This document shows positions 48,313 to 60,895 of a DNA stretch of 64,000 bases, piece after piece. A model generated the notes under the pieces. The model saw only the letters and a list, made by a program, of their open reading frames with translations, was not told where the DNA came from and made no database searches. The position numbers and the translations under genes were made by a program. The DNA is from Sipunculus nudus (taxonomy: Eukaryota > Annelida > Sipuncula > Golfingiida > Sipunculidae): assembly GCA_026874595.1 (NCBI GenBank), contig CM049307.1:29736362-29800361 (forward strand), in the 5' to 3' direction. Positions within the stretch are counted from its first letter, which is position 1, and each line of letters opens with the position of its first letter.

Positions 48313-49677
48313 CTGAAAAAGTCACAAGAGGTTAATTAAATGGGTAACCAAATGTATTTTTTTACACATGCAAAACATCATGCCATAAATAATTTGAAAT
48401 CTTTCCTTTTTCAACAACCTTTTAAATATATGATATAGTACAATATCTATAGTCTGTTTACCAACTAGACCACTTCTATATTACTCATATCAACCCACAA
48501 AATAAATTCAGTGAAACCCCGGGTTGCAGACACCCCTCTAGGGTGGAGACCCCGCGTAACGTCTTTGGTATAACAAATCATTTTTTACTATATTAAGAGC
48601 CCCTCGAGGGCAGACACCCTGTTTTCAGGACAACAGACACTTTAGTCCATCCAACAGTTAAATTCAGACCAGCTAAGGAACACACCCCCTTGGCTGCTGG
48701 CAGGACAAAAACTTGATAAATGAAATTATGTTCTGCTTCTAGTAAACTTTCCAACTTATAATTTTTTTCATTTTAACAGGTAGCTGTGGTGACAAAACAA
48801 CACACATTTTTCACTCCATTTACCTTAAAGTTTGTAATTTGTTACCATAACGTGACGGAATGAGTCCCAAATAAGCGGAGCTGGATTTTAGACTCAGGCT
48901 TTCGATTAAAGGTGATCAAAATGGTTTATTATTCACTTGTTTGCTGACTGATATGGTCATCCATTGTAAAAATTATGAACTCATAATTTTTTTTTAGTTG
49001 TTCATGTGCCAGCTGTGTTAAAATGGAGACTTTACAGTATGGCCCTAACATGACCCAATTACCCATAGTGTAACATACACTTCATGGGTATAAGTCACTT
49101 GGACCCATCACAGGGGACTTAGAATATACCTTTAATCCATTTGTCTTTTTTTTAAACTTTGACATCGTGAAGAATAGTAATATAACCAAGATGAAGAAAT
49201 GATGATGATACATGTTTTAGTTAAGAAAGTTCTGCCACAAAATTAATTTTGGGAAGTATATTCTTCATCAAATAAAGACATTAATGACCCAATCAAAATT
49301 TCATGCAACAGTTTGAAAAAAAAAAAAAATTAATGCACCATCTGGCCCCCACAGGGGCTGCTGGGCCCAAACCCCTCTGGGGTGGAGACCCCACTACAAC
49401 AGACAAATCCTCCTATCCCGTGGCTGTCCAATACAGAGGGGTTTCACTGAATTCATACAAATGTAAGATTTCTTTGATAAATAATCATAAGTATAACCTT
49501 CAGAAATCAACTTATAAAATTATTTAGAGTATAAAAGGAAAATCATTCTGTTAATAACCTAAAAGTAGCTGTTATACTTTATAAAGATTATGAGGAAGCC
49601 ATTTTAATTGTTGCATTTTATGGGAATATTAACTATGTCAATCCACATGTCAAGAAGTCGAGAGAATTCCACCATAC
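48313..49677 (-). other. CHT1 intron containing a TIR element
   Basis: 1365 bp, mostly occupied by the element at 48509-49449. Confidence 0.85.
48509..49449. mobile_element. TIR element, 941 bp, ends CAGTGAAACCCC
   Basis: CAGTGAAACCCC at 48509 is inverted as GGGGTTTCACTG ending at 49449. AATT flanks both sides (48505-48508 and 49450-49453). TCTAGGGTGGAGACCCC near the left end recurs in direct orientation near the right end. It resembles non-autonomous Tc1/mariner-pogo-type elements with CAGT termini. There is no transposase frame. Confidence 0.6.
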
Positions 49678-49910
49678 CTTTTGTCTGAATATAAGTTTGT
49701 AGACATTGCGGGCAAACATGGAGCTGGCTGAGAGCACAGAGGAATCAGCTGATGACATCACAGCTGCTGATACAGCCCCAAGCCCGATGAATGACACAGC
49801 ATTAGGGCACAGGTACTGCAGAACCATAGGAAGTATCAGTTTCTGATCATCTGCAGGGATAGGTATTGTTTTGTTGTCACCCATTGGACCATACCCAGTG
49901 GCAGTCCAGT
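49678..49910 (-). CDS. SLC5A7: CHT1 exon, loop and TM9 with the sodium-site serines
   Basis: Reads [10 protein letters not shown], a short acidic loop, [12 protein letters not shown] and [18 protein letters not shown], followed by [18 protein letters not shown]. The [11 protein letters not shown] segment aligns with the SGLT region whose serines form the Na2 sodium site (family knowledge). The first codon is completed across the junction as AAC, giving Asn-Trp-Thr. Acceptor CATCACAG, donor AAG|GTATGG, phases 1 and 0. Confidence 0.97.
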
Positions 49911-52631
49911 CTGTGATGTAAAGGAAAAACATATGCATCACATGTCCTTCTTGATGAATCAAACATCTCAGGTCAAGGTTTTGTTAAAATCAAATGATCA
50001 CTGCTGATCACTCTTGCCACTTTGGATTTCGAAAACTTCAAAATAATCAAATTTTCTCTTTTATGGACACTATATTAAACTAGAATACAGGTAGTCGACA
50101 AGCCACTATGTGTATCCGCTAAAAACCAGAGTGGGACGGGTGAAGTGAGGCATAGATTAAATGGCAATGGGAAATAGAGAGAGGTGAGTTGCATATTAGC
50201 ATGGATGTCTGCAGCCAAAATGTGTATGTAGGTGGTGCCACCTGCCACAAAATCCAGAAAGTTATCCAAGTTGTATACAATTGTAAAATTTTAGGCAGGT
50301 AAGTAAAACCAGTCCTGAGATATAAGCCTGGATGTCTGCAGCCTGAAGGTGAAAGTATATGGTGCCACCTGCCACAAAATCGAGAAAGCTATCTCAGATG
50401 TATATACATGCAAAATTTTAGGCAGATAAGTCAAACAGACAAACAGACAGTCACTGTGCCAAAATTGTTGCAGGTGGTATCACCAGTTTTGTGTATGATA
50501 AAGAGCTATGTGAGAGCTATACACATGCAAAAGTTTGGGAGGATACGTCAAACCAGTCCTGAGATATAAGCCTGGATGTCTGCAGCCTGAACGTGAATGT
50601 AGGTGGCGCCACCTGTCATAAAATCAAGAAAGCTATCCAGAATGAGAACACATATGCAAATTTTCAGGTGGATAAGTCTATTCACTGCAGAGATAGGAGT
50701 GATTTTATCCCAAGGCAGATGAACAGATGGACACTGTGCAAAAATGGTTGCAGGTGGTGCCACCATTTTCTATGTATGTTATAAAGCTATCAAAGGGCTA
50801 CATTTGTGCAAAATTTTTTTCCTGACTGGCCAAACCAGTCTGAAGATATGTGGGTTAATGTGTGAAAACAGACGAAAAGATGGACGCACTGGAGAGAGGA
50901 TAGGTCAGAGGTCAACGCAAAATATCTGACACCAGTTCCCAAGTGACCTGATAATTGTGCAAAGTTTCAGAAAAATCTGTCCAGTGGTCTCAGAGTTCTA
51001 TTCCAGAAACAACATGGCAGCAGCGGAACCTGGTCAAAAACATAGTATCCGCAAAACTTTGTTTGGGCCGATACAATGATATACCTCTTAATTTCTCTGA
51101 TAAAGATCCTCAATATGCAGGCAGTGATTGCATAAATTATGATCAAACGTTTGTTTTAACTAGGTACCAATGGGTCGCAACGCTCACCTGAATTTGTCTA
51201 TAAAGATAGGTTTTCAAAAATGGGTCCAGTGATCAGTATGAAGCTGACTCGTCTGCCCAAACTGAAGTTATCATCAATAAACTAATTATTTGAATGGATG
51301 GATCCTGTGACCTTGACCTTTGACCTAGTGACCCAAAAAAGGTTTTTCCTTGATGTCTAAAAAAACCAAGACACAGTGACCCAGTTTCAGGTTTGGCAGG
51401 AGAACTTAGGAACACCTAACTCAATGAATTTTGAATTTGATGTTCTAACAGTTTCTTAATGTAATAATCATTACAAGAATGCAACTGGTTAATTCTTTTG
51501 ACCGATTTTAAACACACCCATTCAGCTGTCTAGAATCACTCTTTATTAGTAAACTGGAAATTACTCAAAGTACTCATTTGCCAATGTTTGGTGTAGACAT
51601 GTAATTTTTTAAAAAATATAACTTTGTGTTCCTCTTCCAAAATTCAAGGCTTCTTATCATTCTTGGGCCAAAGAATTACCAAACCAGGTAATGCCTTTGG
51701 CAAAATTTGGTTTGTCAAATTTTGGCATTTTGTTGATCAAATATACTAAATATGAGGAAATTTGTCTTGAAGATATGGCTGAGCCCTGTCCTGCAATACA
51801 TCTCTGTTATTGTAGCGCTAGCGGGATCTGGTGTTTGTGGGGAATTAGTAAAACACAAACGACAATAATAAGTCCTTTAGTGGTAGAGACTTTGGTGTAT
51901 TCAGTCAACACATGTATACAGCATGCTGGTCAGTTGATGTGTCCAGCTCAGTGGTCAATTCAAATCTGCTGCTATCCAGACATCTGGCAGCATCATCATA
52001 CCTTGACCCTGATGCTACCAGGGTGACACTGATGGGCTGCTCATTAACACTGATAGGATCATGCCAAGATACATACATTTACATTCTATTACAGCCATTA
52101 ACTTAAATCTGTGTTTCTTCATGTTACTGACACATTATACTAAAACTACTTTATCAAATTAACTGAAACTTTACATCCACATGAAATGTGACCCAAAGAT
52201 TATACATGTAGAAAATGGTATCAAACTAACATATAGCTATTACTTACTGTATAGGTTATCACAAAGTTTAGGAATTCAACAGACACAGAAAATCCACTTA
52301 AATCATAATTGCAGTACCACTAAATAAGACACAAGGATGAAAACAGAGTTAATTAAAGTTATAGGAATCTAGCAGTGTTCTAAATATGAAGCTAATATGT
52401 ATAATACTGAGTGATTTATAGAAGTATTATGGTCCAACAAACACATGTACTGCTGGTGACTGTCCAGTTGACTGACCACATGGTGTGAAACACTAGGGAA
52501 CAGACAGGCCCACAGCATGGTTCTTCACAAGTATAAAGTTAATAGTACAACTTGCAGAACATACACAATAAATAAGCATCACTTAATTGAGCTCTACCAC
52601 ACTTTTATGACACATTTTGTATACAACTTAC
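49911..52631 (-). other. CHT1 intron with hairpin-ended element
   Basis: 2721 bp. It contains the complete hairpin-ended element at 50078-51076, then a separate repeat fragment from about 51170 (TGGGTCGCAACGCTCACCTG) carrying a perfect TGACCTTTGACCT. The rest is plain. Confidence 0.85.
50078..51076 (+). mobile_element. Hairpin-ended repeat element, copy C (most compact copy)
   Basis: A 1.0-kb copy with both ends: AACTAGAATACAGGTAGTCG on the left, GTATCCGCAAAACTTTGTTT then GGGCCGATACAA on the right. Core palindrome starts are 50231, 50359, 50473, 50602 and 50753. A perfect DR1, AGGTCAGAGGTCA, lies at 50902-50914. It is opposite in strand to the host gene. This is the best reference copy for the family. 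Confidence 0.87.
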
Positions 52632-52761
52632 TTGTTGACTTTGCAATGGCTCCAATGAGCACTGCTGGAATTGCCATGACGATGCATCCAAAGGCAGCAA
52701 CAAAAGACAATAACTGTGCCCTCTGAGCAGTTTTAGATGACAACACACGCTGGAAGTAAAC
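52632..52761 (-). CDS. SLC5A7: CHT1 exon, VYFQRVLSS segment and TM8
   Basis: Reads [20 protein letters not shown], then [13 protein letters not shown] and [18 protein letters not shown] and IPAxLIGAI are SLC5A7 signatures. Acceptor TTCTTCACAG, donor ACAA|GTAAGT, phases 0 and 1. It was recovered by splice logic, since its frame is not open far beyond the exon. Confidence 0.95.
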
Positions 52762-53137
52762 CTGTGAAGAAAAACAAGATTCCTGCTGTACACTACAAAC
52801 AAGAAGTCTCCCAAAGAATAAAGCAGGTCTTGAATGAATGTAAATAACACATCAGCATCTTTGCATTTAAAATCTCTGTTGTACCTTTTTTACAGAAATT
52901 TATATTATTCAACTAACTCAAGTACAAAATTCAAAAGAGATGCTAGAAATTATGGATTATAATCAATACAAAGAGATTGGTAGGATAAGAAGGAAATTTG
53001 TGGTACTTACTAAATTCTAAGAATATTTATTAAAAATTTGTTAAAGTGTATATCTTATTTCTAAAACTTGAACATGAAATTGACCCTTCACTTTCTTCAG
53101 AGCTCTATTTAGAAAAAATTATGAAACAAATCAACAC
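52762..53137 (-). other. CHT1 intron
   Basis: 376 bp, no repeat recognised. Confidence 0.85.
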
Positions 53138-53287
53138 CTGCCAGGGGATTCCTCCAAAGATGAGAAGCAGGGCACCATCTATCCAAGACCACACCTCCCC
53201 CTCGGGCAGGTGACCCAGCCATTCTGTGGCATTTTGACTGATGGGTGCCACAGCCTCGTGCTCTAAGGCGAAGGGCACAGAGATCCA
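53138..53287 (-). CDS. SLC5A7: CHT1 exon, extracellular loop and start of TM7
   Basis: Exactly 50 codons, [15 protein letters not shown] to [11 protein letters not shown]. The GGIPWQ end is a family signature. The variable loop carries a possible glycosylation site, Asn-Ala-Thr. Acceptor TTACTTTACAG, donor CAG|GTGTTG, phases 0 and 0. This frame differs from the extended ORF upstream, which is intron. Confidence 0.97.
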
Positions 53288-53811
53288 CTGTAAAGTAACA
53301 GAAAGGTCCTTAATGTGCCAGCCAGGGTGAACAATGGCACACTCTACCAAACTGTACCTGAACCTGTCAATGCCCCTCAAACAAGAACTCAGCAGGAACA
53401 ATAGAATATCTATCTGAATTCAGTCTGCATGGTAATTACTTTCAGTTGATTACTCTACCATTGACGTATAAAAACAGAAATTCTTTGATACAATAGTTTT
53501 TTTTATCGAAACAATAACATTTCATCTTGTTAACAGTTACAAACATGGAACACATACTATGTACATACACAGAGGCTTATAACACATACATGTATACATA
53601 AACACAAATAATCTACCACAAAACACGAAAGTAGGAGCCTAGTAGACATAACATGCTTAAATTACTTATCTATTCACAGGTGAAAATTTATATGAAAGAT
53701 TAATTAAATATACATATATGCCAATACACATAAAACATATATATGTATAATTATACATACATATACATATAGATCAGCATATATGTACACATTTTATGCA
53801 TATGTCTAGGG

Positions 53812-54615
53812 AAGAATGAGAATGTGGGAAGATACCGAATCTTCCCGAGAAAAAATGAGAATCCAGAGATGGTATGAAGGGATTCCCATTCTTCCCGGGA
53901 AGAATGAGAATTCTTCCTGGGACAAATGAGAATTCAAGTCTCTCCCGGGAAACTTGAGAATTCTCATTTTCCCAGGAGAGAGTGGAATTCAGTTTTTGAA
54001 ATTCAAACCTGGGAAAAATGAGAATTCTCATTCTTCCCCGGAAGAATGGGAATTATTGATGCCAACTTAACTCTTTTAATTTTTTTCATACTTAGTCAAT
54101 CTAACATAGATGTTTATTTTCACTGAATTGTAGATTTAAAATATTCACATCTAGAAACCTTTATAATTGAATCATGTGTGCTAAGAACTAATATGTAAAT
54201 ATCAGGTGTGGTTGTTTTCAACTTACATGTATGTGATGGGTTAAGTACTATCATGTGTGAATAAAACTGATTTTGACAGAAATGTGTTTTCTACTTTTTT
54301 CTTATGACAAAAAATGTTATTGTTCTTTTAGCAATGGTCAGTTAATAACATAAAAACCTGGTTATAGTACCGTAGTAAAATATGCAAACTTAACCCACCT
54401 TAACTATTAAAAGGATATCATTTAACAAATTGGAGCTGGCTAGGAAAAATAAGAATTCTGGTTTTTCCCGGGAAAAATCAGAATTCTCATTCTTCCCAGG
54501 AAAAATGACAATCAAATCATATTTCAAATCATAGAATCAAATGATTCTCATTTTTCCCAGGAAGAATGGGAATTCCCATTATTCCCGGGAAAAATCAGAA
54601 TTCTCATTTTCAGAT
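53812..54615. repeat. Paired arrays of short palindromes (GGGAAGAATGAGAATTC type)
   Basis: Two clusters, 53812-54053 and 54448-54615, are packed with direct and inverted copies of AATGAGAATTC and TTCCCGGGAA-like words. Together they form palindromes such as GAATGAGAATTCTCATTC with variants. About 390 bp of plain AT-rich DNA separates the clusters. The layout resembles subterminal repeat arrays of a DNA transposon, but the ends are not defined. Confidence 0.65.
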
Positions 54616-54689
54616 TAGGACATTTTAAAACTAGGATGTATCAGTCAGGATTTTTCAGATATGTTCTTTTTGCCTGGGAGGATTAATGG

Positions 54690-54893
54690 GATAGATGAAC
54701 TGACAATTTGGCAGCATGGTTTAGCAGAAGAACATTTTTTAACATTTCTTATCTTCTTCCTTATAAAATCTAAGAAAATGCAGTTAGCCAAGAAATAAGC
54801 ATAGATGACAATTTTTTTGCAAAAAATTGGTGATGCTAGCTCCTGCTCTTTTTGAGATACCACACCATTGCATAAGCTCACAGAATTGCTAAA
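54690..54893 (-). repeat. Fragment of the 3.7-kb element (left end)
   Basis: The minus strand starts AGCAATTCTGTGAGCTTATG and continues like 16218-16450. Confidence 0.7.
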
Positions 54894-54966
54894 AATGCAA
54901 GCCAAGTTTTTTCAAATAGTTAAAAGATATAGTTCCAATAGTTCTAATCTGAGCATTCTTCCTCTA

Positions 54967-55470
54967 GACTGTGTCTAGACATGCAAAATTTTGGCCCAAT
55001 CGGTCAGACGGTTCCTGAGATATAAGCTTGGATGTCTGCAACTTTAACGTGAATTTAGGTAGCGCCACCTGTCATAAAATCAAGAAAGCTATCCAGGATG
55101 TATATACATGCGAAACTATATGTGGATAAGTCCAACCAATGCAGAGATATGAGTGATTTTATCCCAAGGCAGATTAACAGATGAACGCTGTGCAAAAATG
55201 GTTGCAGGTGGCACCACCATTTTTAGTGTATGTTATAAAGCTATCCAATGGCTACTTTTGTGCACAATTTTTAGCCTGATCGGTCAAATGGTTCCCAAGA
55301 TATGTGCGTTTATGTGTGGAAACAGATGCACAAATGGTTGGTGGGCAGAGAGGTAAGGTCAGAGGTCAACAAAAAATGAGGGCACAGCAGTTCATATTTG
55401 ACCTGATCATAATCCCAAATTTTAAAAAATTCTGCCTAGCAGTTTCATCGGAGTTCTCCAGAATAAAATT
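54967..55470 (+). repeat. Hairpin-ended element fragment, copy D
   Basis: It holds two core palindromes (55058, 55207; 149 bp apart), followed by the right arm with AGGTCAGAGGTCA at 55356-55368. Both terminal hairpins are missing. Confidence 0.8.
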
Positions 55471-55635
55471 CTATATAAACTCATAAAAAAGATTTTTTTT
55501 CTATTTTAAAATACTTTTAATATATCAATTAGACATATTATGAAAATTCTAAGTGAAGAGTCCACACTGTGTGGAACATGAAATATATACATGTGGTGAC
55601 AGAATTCTCAAAATAAATTTATTATGTTCAATTAC

Positions 55636-55784
55636 CAGGCCGACAAATATGCAGAAGAGTTGAACCACATCAGTATAAGCCACAGAGTACAGGCCACCAA
55701 ACAGTGTGTACACCACAGCTATAAATGCCGAGACAATCACTGATGTAGTGTTGTCTATGTCAATCACCACAGACAAGGTGGCAC
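55636..55784 (-). CDS. SLC5A7: CHT1 exon, TM5-TM6
   Basis: Reads [28 protein letters not shown] and [19 protein letters not shown]. The motif [13 protein letters not shown] is strongly conserved in SLC5A7. Acceptor TTTTTATTCCAG, donor CTG|GTAATT, phases 1 and 0. Confidence 0.98.
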
Positions 55785-57109
55785 CTGGAATAAAAATAAA
55801 TAACATATTATTATATATATTATATTAAAATTATCTTATTATATATCTTATAATCTATATTATGTCAAAATAAAAACAAGGGACCTATGGGTCACGGCGC
55901 TCAGCTGTTATATATGATAACAAAATATGATTTAGAAATGAGGCACATGCTGGTTTTGTGTGGTAATAAGTATAAGCTGTATTATGAGTTGTTGTTGTTA
56001 AGTTTATGTATGATTTTGATAGTACCTTTGGAGACAGAGAAGAGAATTGATTTCATTTATTTTATTAACAAATGGAGTACCATTGTCACACAGATTTTGA
56101 CTTGGCCATATAACTTATAAGCAGAACATATAACATAAGAATTTAACTATTTATTAAAAAAATTACAAATATTGTCCCAGATATAATTTTTATTAAAAAT
56201 AATAAGAGTATTGTATGATTTTTAAAATTAAATATAACTGAAATGATTATTAAAATAATATTAAAGAATATATTCATGAAGGCATTCATGAATACATTTG
56301 GAAAGTATTTGCACTGGTATTCATATACTCATTTTTACCTGAATTCCCATTCTTTATGCAAGAAATTTTATAATGGAGTACACATTCATATTCGTATTTA
56401 AATACGATTGCAAAGTATTCCCACCATGTCTGGTATTTATTCAGTTTTCACCAAACAATGGTGTTGAGAATCCAAAATGTAAAAAATTCACACATTTAAA
56501 TAATGATCATAAATACCTGGTTTTATGGCTTTTATTTATATAAAAAAAATAAATGTGATATATTCATTTTGGACTAATTTCACATCAATGTACACACTAG
56601 ACACAGTAGGAATCTAGATTAATATTATCAACTGCATCTTTGTCTATCATTAATTTCCTTCATATGATCCCTAATGATTAGTAATGAATAATATGATTTA
56701 CTTTTTTATTATTAAAATTGAACTGAAAAATGCCATAGGTGACTGCATGGTGTTATTTGGAATACGTGACATTCTATCCATTGATACAAGATTCTTATAT
56801 CATCAGTAACTGCAAGTTAATTCCCTATTATTATAAACTAACAAATTCCTTTTCTATTTTCTTTAATTTGTTATTAAAAACCAATAAAAATTGATTAATT
56901 TATTGTTTATTGTTATGTTGTTGGTTAAAACTACTAGATGAGTTGGGTTGGACACCTGGATCAACTGTGGCTGGCCATAAGCTGCCTGGCTGCCCCAGTA
57001 TATGCCTCGCCTCAAGCGTGCATAATTTGCGGAAAGTTCAACAAGGTCAACATACAGGTGACTCAAGAGTGGCTGGAGAGAGCCAAGGTCTGACATGGTC
57101 TCATAAAAA

Positions 57110-58500
57110 CATTAATAAAAGCTACAATTTTTGGCCAATTTCTTTCAGCTTTCTAAACTAAAAAGCTGAAATCCTTATGTGTGCATGATATGAAAATTAT
57201 ATTATAAACAGAGCTCACATGAAACAGAAGTGAAATGGTCAAAGTTGGGCAAAATTTAAGGTACTAATTTTATATTTATACTAATACTAACTTATAAAAT
57301 TTAAAAAATTCAGAACTAATTTTGGGTATTCAATTGAATCTTGATTAAATAATGTTACATCCCTGACAAAAAATCTCTAGCTTCAGCAAGCCCCTTGTTA
57401 AGGGAGTAAATATTTTTCTTGATTTTTTACAAAGTGCATTATGTTTGGGCCCATAACTTAAAACAATTACGCAATACTGACATCATTTCTGGCATGTTCA
57501 TAGAGAATGTATAGAAAAACGTGTATATTATATATGATTAAAGTCAGATCAGTGGTTTTGATATTAGGCAGTCTTGAAGTGTAACAATGGGTTTTAAATG
57601 GAAAAATGACGTTTTTCATTAATATCTCGAAGGTATTAAGTCCTAGTGACCAAATTCTTGGCATGGTAGGGGATTTTATAGACATCTAATTGCATGCCAA
57701 ATTTTAGGAACTGAGAGCTGAAGCTGGGGAGCTGAGCACTTGCAAACTGCATGACACTAGCTTGATGTAAACAATATGTTACATGGTGCTTGAAAACTTG
57801 AATAAAATCTACAGTTTTTGATCAACTGGTTTCAAATTTTCGGTGTTTACAGACAAAATGCTAAAAAAAACATGCTTAGAAAATTAAATCCACAGTACTT
57901 ACAGGAAAAAAACGTGCCATAGTCAAAGTTGGGCAAAATTTAAGGTACCAATTTTTTATTTTTGTTAATATTTTAAAAAATTTAAAAGATTTTGATCTAA
58001 TTTTGGGTATACAATTTAATTTTGATTAATTAAAGTTATATTACTGGAAAAAAAGTTTATAGCTTTAACATCTTTTGTGTTAAGTGATCAAATATCTTTC
58101 CTGATTTTTTACACAATGCATTATGTTTGGGCCCATAACTTTTTAAATTTACATAATACAGACATAATTTCTGGCATGTACATAGGAACTATATAGAGGA
58201 ATAATTATGGTAAATATGATGAAAAACAGATAAGTGGTTTTGATATTAGGCAGTCCTGAAGTGTAAAAATAGGTTTTTAATAAAAAATTGAGGTTTTTCC
58301 TGAATTTCTAAAAGGAACGAAGTCGCAAAGACCCAGTTTTCGGCTTGGTAGGAGATCTTTGGGACATCTAACATTATGCCGAATTTTGGATTCCTAGGTC
58401 TTACGGTTTCAAAACGTGCCACATCTACGGACGGACGGACGGACCGACGGACAGACAGATGGACGGACGACAGACAATGGACCACGACTATAGCTCAGAT
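57110..58500. repeat. 685-bp tandem repeat, two diverged copies
   Basis: TCAAAGTTGGGCAAAATTTAAGGTAC recurs, at 57239 and about 57924 (quoted word spans unit landmarks TCAAAGTTGG and AAATTTAAGG). ATTAGGCAGTC and GAAGTGTAA also recur about 685 bp apart. The second copy ends in a GGAC-rich run (58430-58470) and CAGCTGAGCTAAAA. Confidence 0.7.
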
Positions 58501-58524
58501 GACTTATAGTCAGCTGAGCTAAAA

Positions 58525-59693
58525 ACTTTCTTGTCAATATTAACCAAAGATAACTTGAAATCTAAATGTCTAGTGGCATGATGTAATAGATGCTGATAAA
58601 CTGGTGCCAGGCTAGATGTAACAGCATCACACAGCTAACATATATGGTAAAATGACTCAATTCAATCTCCATTATTCAGCCAAAAATCATTCATGTGGAA
58701 CCATTAATGACAATTATTATAAAAATTATTGTAGGAATTATTCTTGTAAAATATTTAACAAAACTTGCTTAAGTGGCATCAGTCGAAAAACAATTCGCAG
58801 GTTATAACTCATACACTCATACAGGACGATACAGCAAACTGGCAAAGTTCAGCTTCCCATAACTCAGCCAAAAAGCACTGAACCAAAACCATTTGAACAA
58901 ACTTGAATTATCATAATTAATATAATTAATGTGCAAGATTTTAGAATTTGGCCCAGTGGTTTTTGAGTAGAAGATCTTTGTAGCCACTGAGCTAAAATGG
59001 GCTGTTATGGAATTTCACTAAATTCAGCTTCCCATAACTTAGCCAAAAGTCATTGAAAAGAGACCATTTGAACAAAATTCAGAAAGCACTACCCTTGGAT
59101 CATTTCTGTGCGATATTAAACATTTTGGCCATATGGTTTCAGAAAAGAAGTTTTTTGTAGCCCTCAGTGTGATACAGGCACTGATGACCCTGTACAAAAA
59201 AGGCTGATGCAGGTGGCGCCACCAATACCTCAATTTCAGATATGACCTATGTGACCAACATTGGCATAAAATTTGGTGATGATAGCTATAGCTGTTTCTG
59301 AGATTTAAATTTTAATATGCTTTTTTGCACAGTTAACAAAGTTCAACCTCCTGTATCTCAGCCAAAAATCTCGGAACTGGAATCATTCGAACAAACTTGA
59401 GAAAGATTGTTCCAGGGAACATTTCTGTGAAATATTGAACAATTTGGCTGGACAGTTTCGGAGAAGAAGATTTTTAAAGCTTTTTTAGCTTTTTCCCTAT
59501 AAAATCTAAGAAAATGCAGTTAAAAAAAAATAAACAAAACCCGATATAGTTTTTTGGATGACTGATTATTTGCAAAAAATTTGGTGATGCTAGCTCCTGC
59601 GGTTTTTGAGATAGCTATGGTTAATGTACAGACCACGCACGACAGACCACGCACGACTACGCACCATCGCATAAGCTCACAGGTTCGCTAATA
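58525..59693 (-). repeat. Partial reverse copy of the 3.7-kb element
   Basis: It starts on the minus strand AGCGAACCTGTGAGCTTATG at 59693, with an exact inverted-end sequence. It continues colinearly with 16218 to about 17395, where it is truncated next to the 685-bp tandem repeat. It includes a GGTGGCGCCACC palindrome at about 59213. Confidence 0.78.
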
Positions 59694-59962
59694 ATGTAAA
59701 ATCAATTTAAATTTCTGCTGTCATTGGGAATTTTTAGGGTATATTCTAGCAAAAACAGATTTATTGCACTGCTTAAAATTATGATGTGAAATCTGGTCAA
59801 CAGATATGCCTACGTACTGTCAGCAATGCTGATTCTTCTGAGCATTTAAATTCAATCAAAGGATATTTCCCACAAGTGAATCAAACTTTGAAATCCTCAG
59901 CTTGGCAAGAACTGACTGATTTAATTGGATGCAGGCCTCGCAGATCTTTATGTAAAGCTTAC

Positions 59963-60118
59963 CGAGGGCTGACAGGATGGCTGCAGACCAGAACACCTCT
60001 CCCAGCAAGGCAGGTATATACAGCAGACCTCCCATACGCTCCCCGTACTTCCTCTGGAACGGATCCAGCATCGTCACATAGCCCTCTGATCGCATCTTGT
60101 TGGCAAAAAACAGACCTC
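59963..60118 (-). CDS. SLC5A7: CHT1 exon, loop and TM3-TM4
   Basis: Reads [20 protein letters not shown], then a Gln/Arg-rich loop ([11 protein letters not shown]), [10 protein letters not shown] and [12 protein letters not shown]. The segments [14 protein letters not shown] and GGLLxIPAL are near-identical to CHT1 of other animals. Acceptor CTACCTGCAG, donor CTCG|GTAAGC, phases 1 and 1. Confidence 0.97.
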
Positions 60119-60895
60119 CTGCAGGTAGCAAGAACCAACATCATTTGTACGAATGAGCTTTTTTGCAATCATGAGTAAACTTTATGATATGGCACACTTA
60201 TGTTACAGTTGATTTTTCAGATGTCTATGATTACAGGATATCTTGATCTATAAATCGTATTCCCTTAAAGCAGAATTTTCTGTTATCATTAAAAAAATTC
60301 TTAAATCAGAATATAGCACACTAATTTTGTAAATTATTTCCAAATTGATAAAAAATATCTTTCAGCCTGACCTCTTCACATTTGTAATTTTTGTAAAACA
60401 ATTACAATTAAATAACTATTTTGTTTCCTATCACAGAGAATTAGAAATATATGGTGGGTACAAATTGGTAAAAATATATTCATATTTTCCCACATAATGC
60501 AGCTGCAGTCCTTCATCTCAAATGCCTTTACCCAATTTTATCTATCTCAGGTTTTGATATGATTACTTCTAGACAGAAAATTTGTGAAAACTGAACTATA
60601 TGCAAGTATCCTTGAATAAGCCACACATTGGTTAAGATTGGATTAAGATTACTACAATATCCAGGAATTCTTGAAATCATCCATGCTACCTTTCTATGCT
60701 AAATATAGATATTCAAAAGTTGTTTTTACTCCTACATTTTGCATGTAATCGATTACACTTGAAAGATGACACAATACCCAACACTGAATGGAAGTAAAAT
60801 GTTCTTTCCTGAATTTTAATAATTTTATGAAAAACCATAAAAAAGGGTGAACAATCCTTGCATTACAGGAAGGTAATTGAACAACATTTACTGAC
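60119..60895 (-). other. CHT1 intron
   Basis: 777 bp, AT-rich, nothing recognised. Confidence 0.85.

Larger units (their letters stand above)
53288..55635 (-). other. CHT1 intron with palindrome arrays and repeat fragments
   Basis: 2348 bp. It holds two palindrome clusters (53812-54053, 54448-54615), a fragment of the 3.7-kb element (54690-54893, minus) and a fragment of the hairpin-ended element (54967-55470, plus). Confidence 0.85.
55785..59962 (-). other. CHT1 intron with 685-bp tandem repeat and repeat fragment
   Basis: 4178 bp. 55880-57100 is AT-rich and plain. 57110-58480 is a two-copy tandem repeat. 58525-59693 is a reverse fragment of the 3.7-kb element. Confidence 0.85.

Noticed and set aside
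59786-60178. 130-residue plus-strand ORF
   Set aside because: Antisense shadow of the CHT1 exon at 59963-60118.
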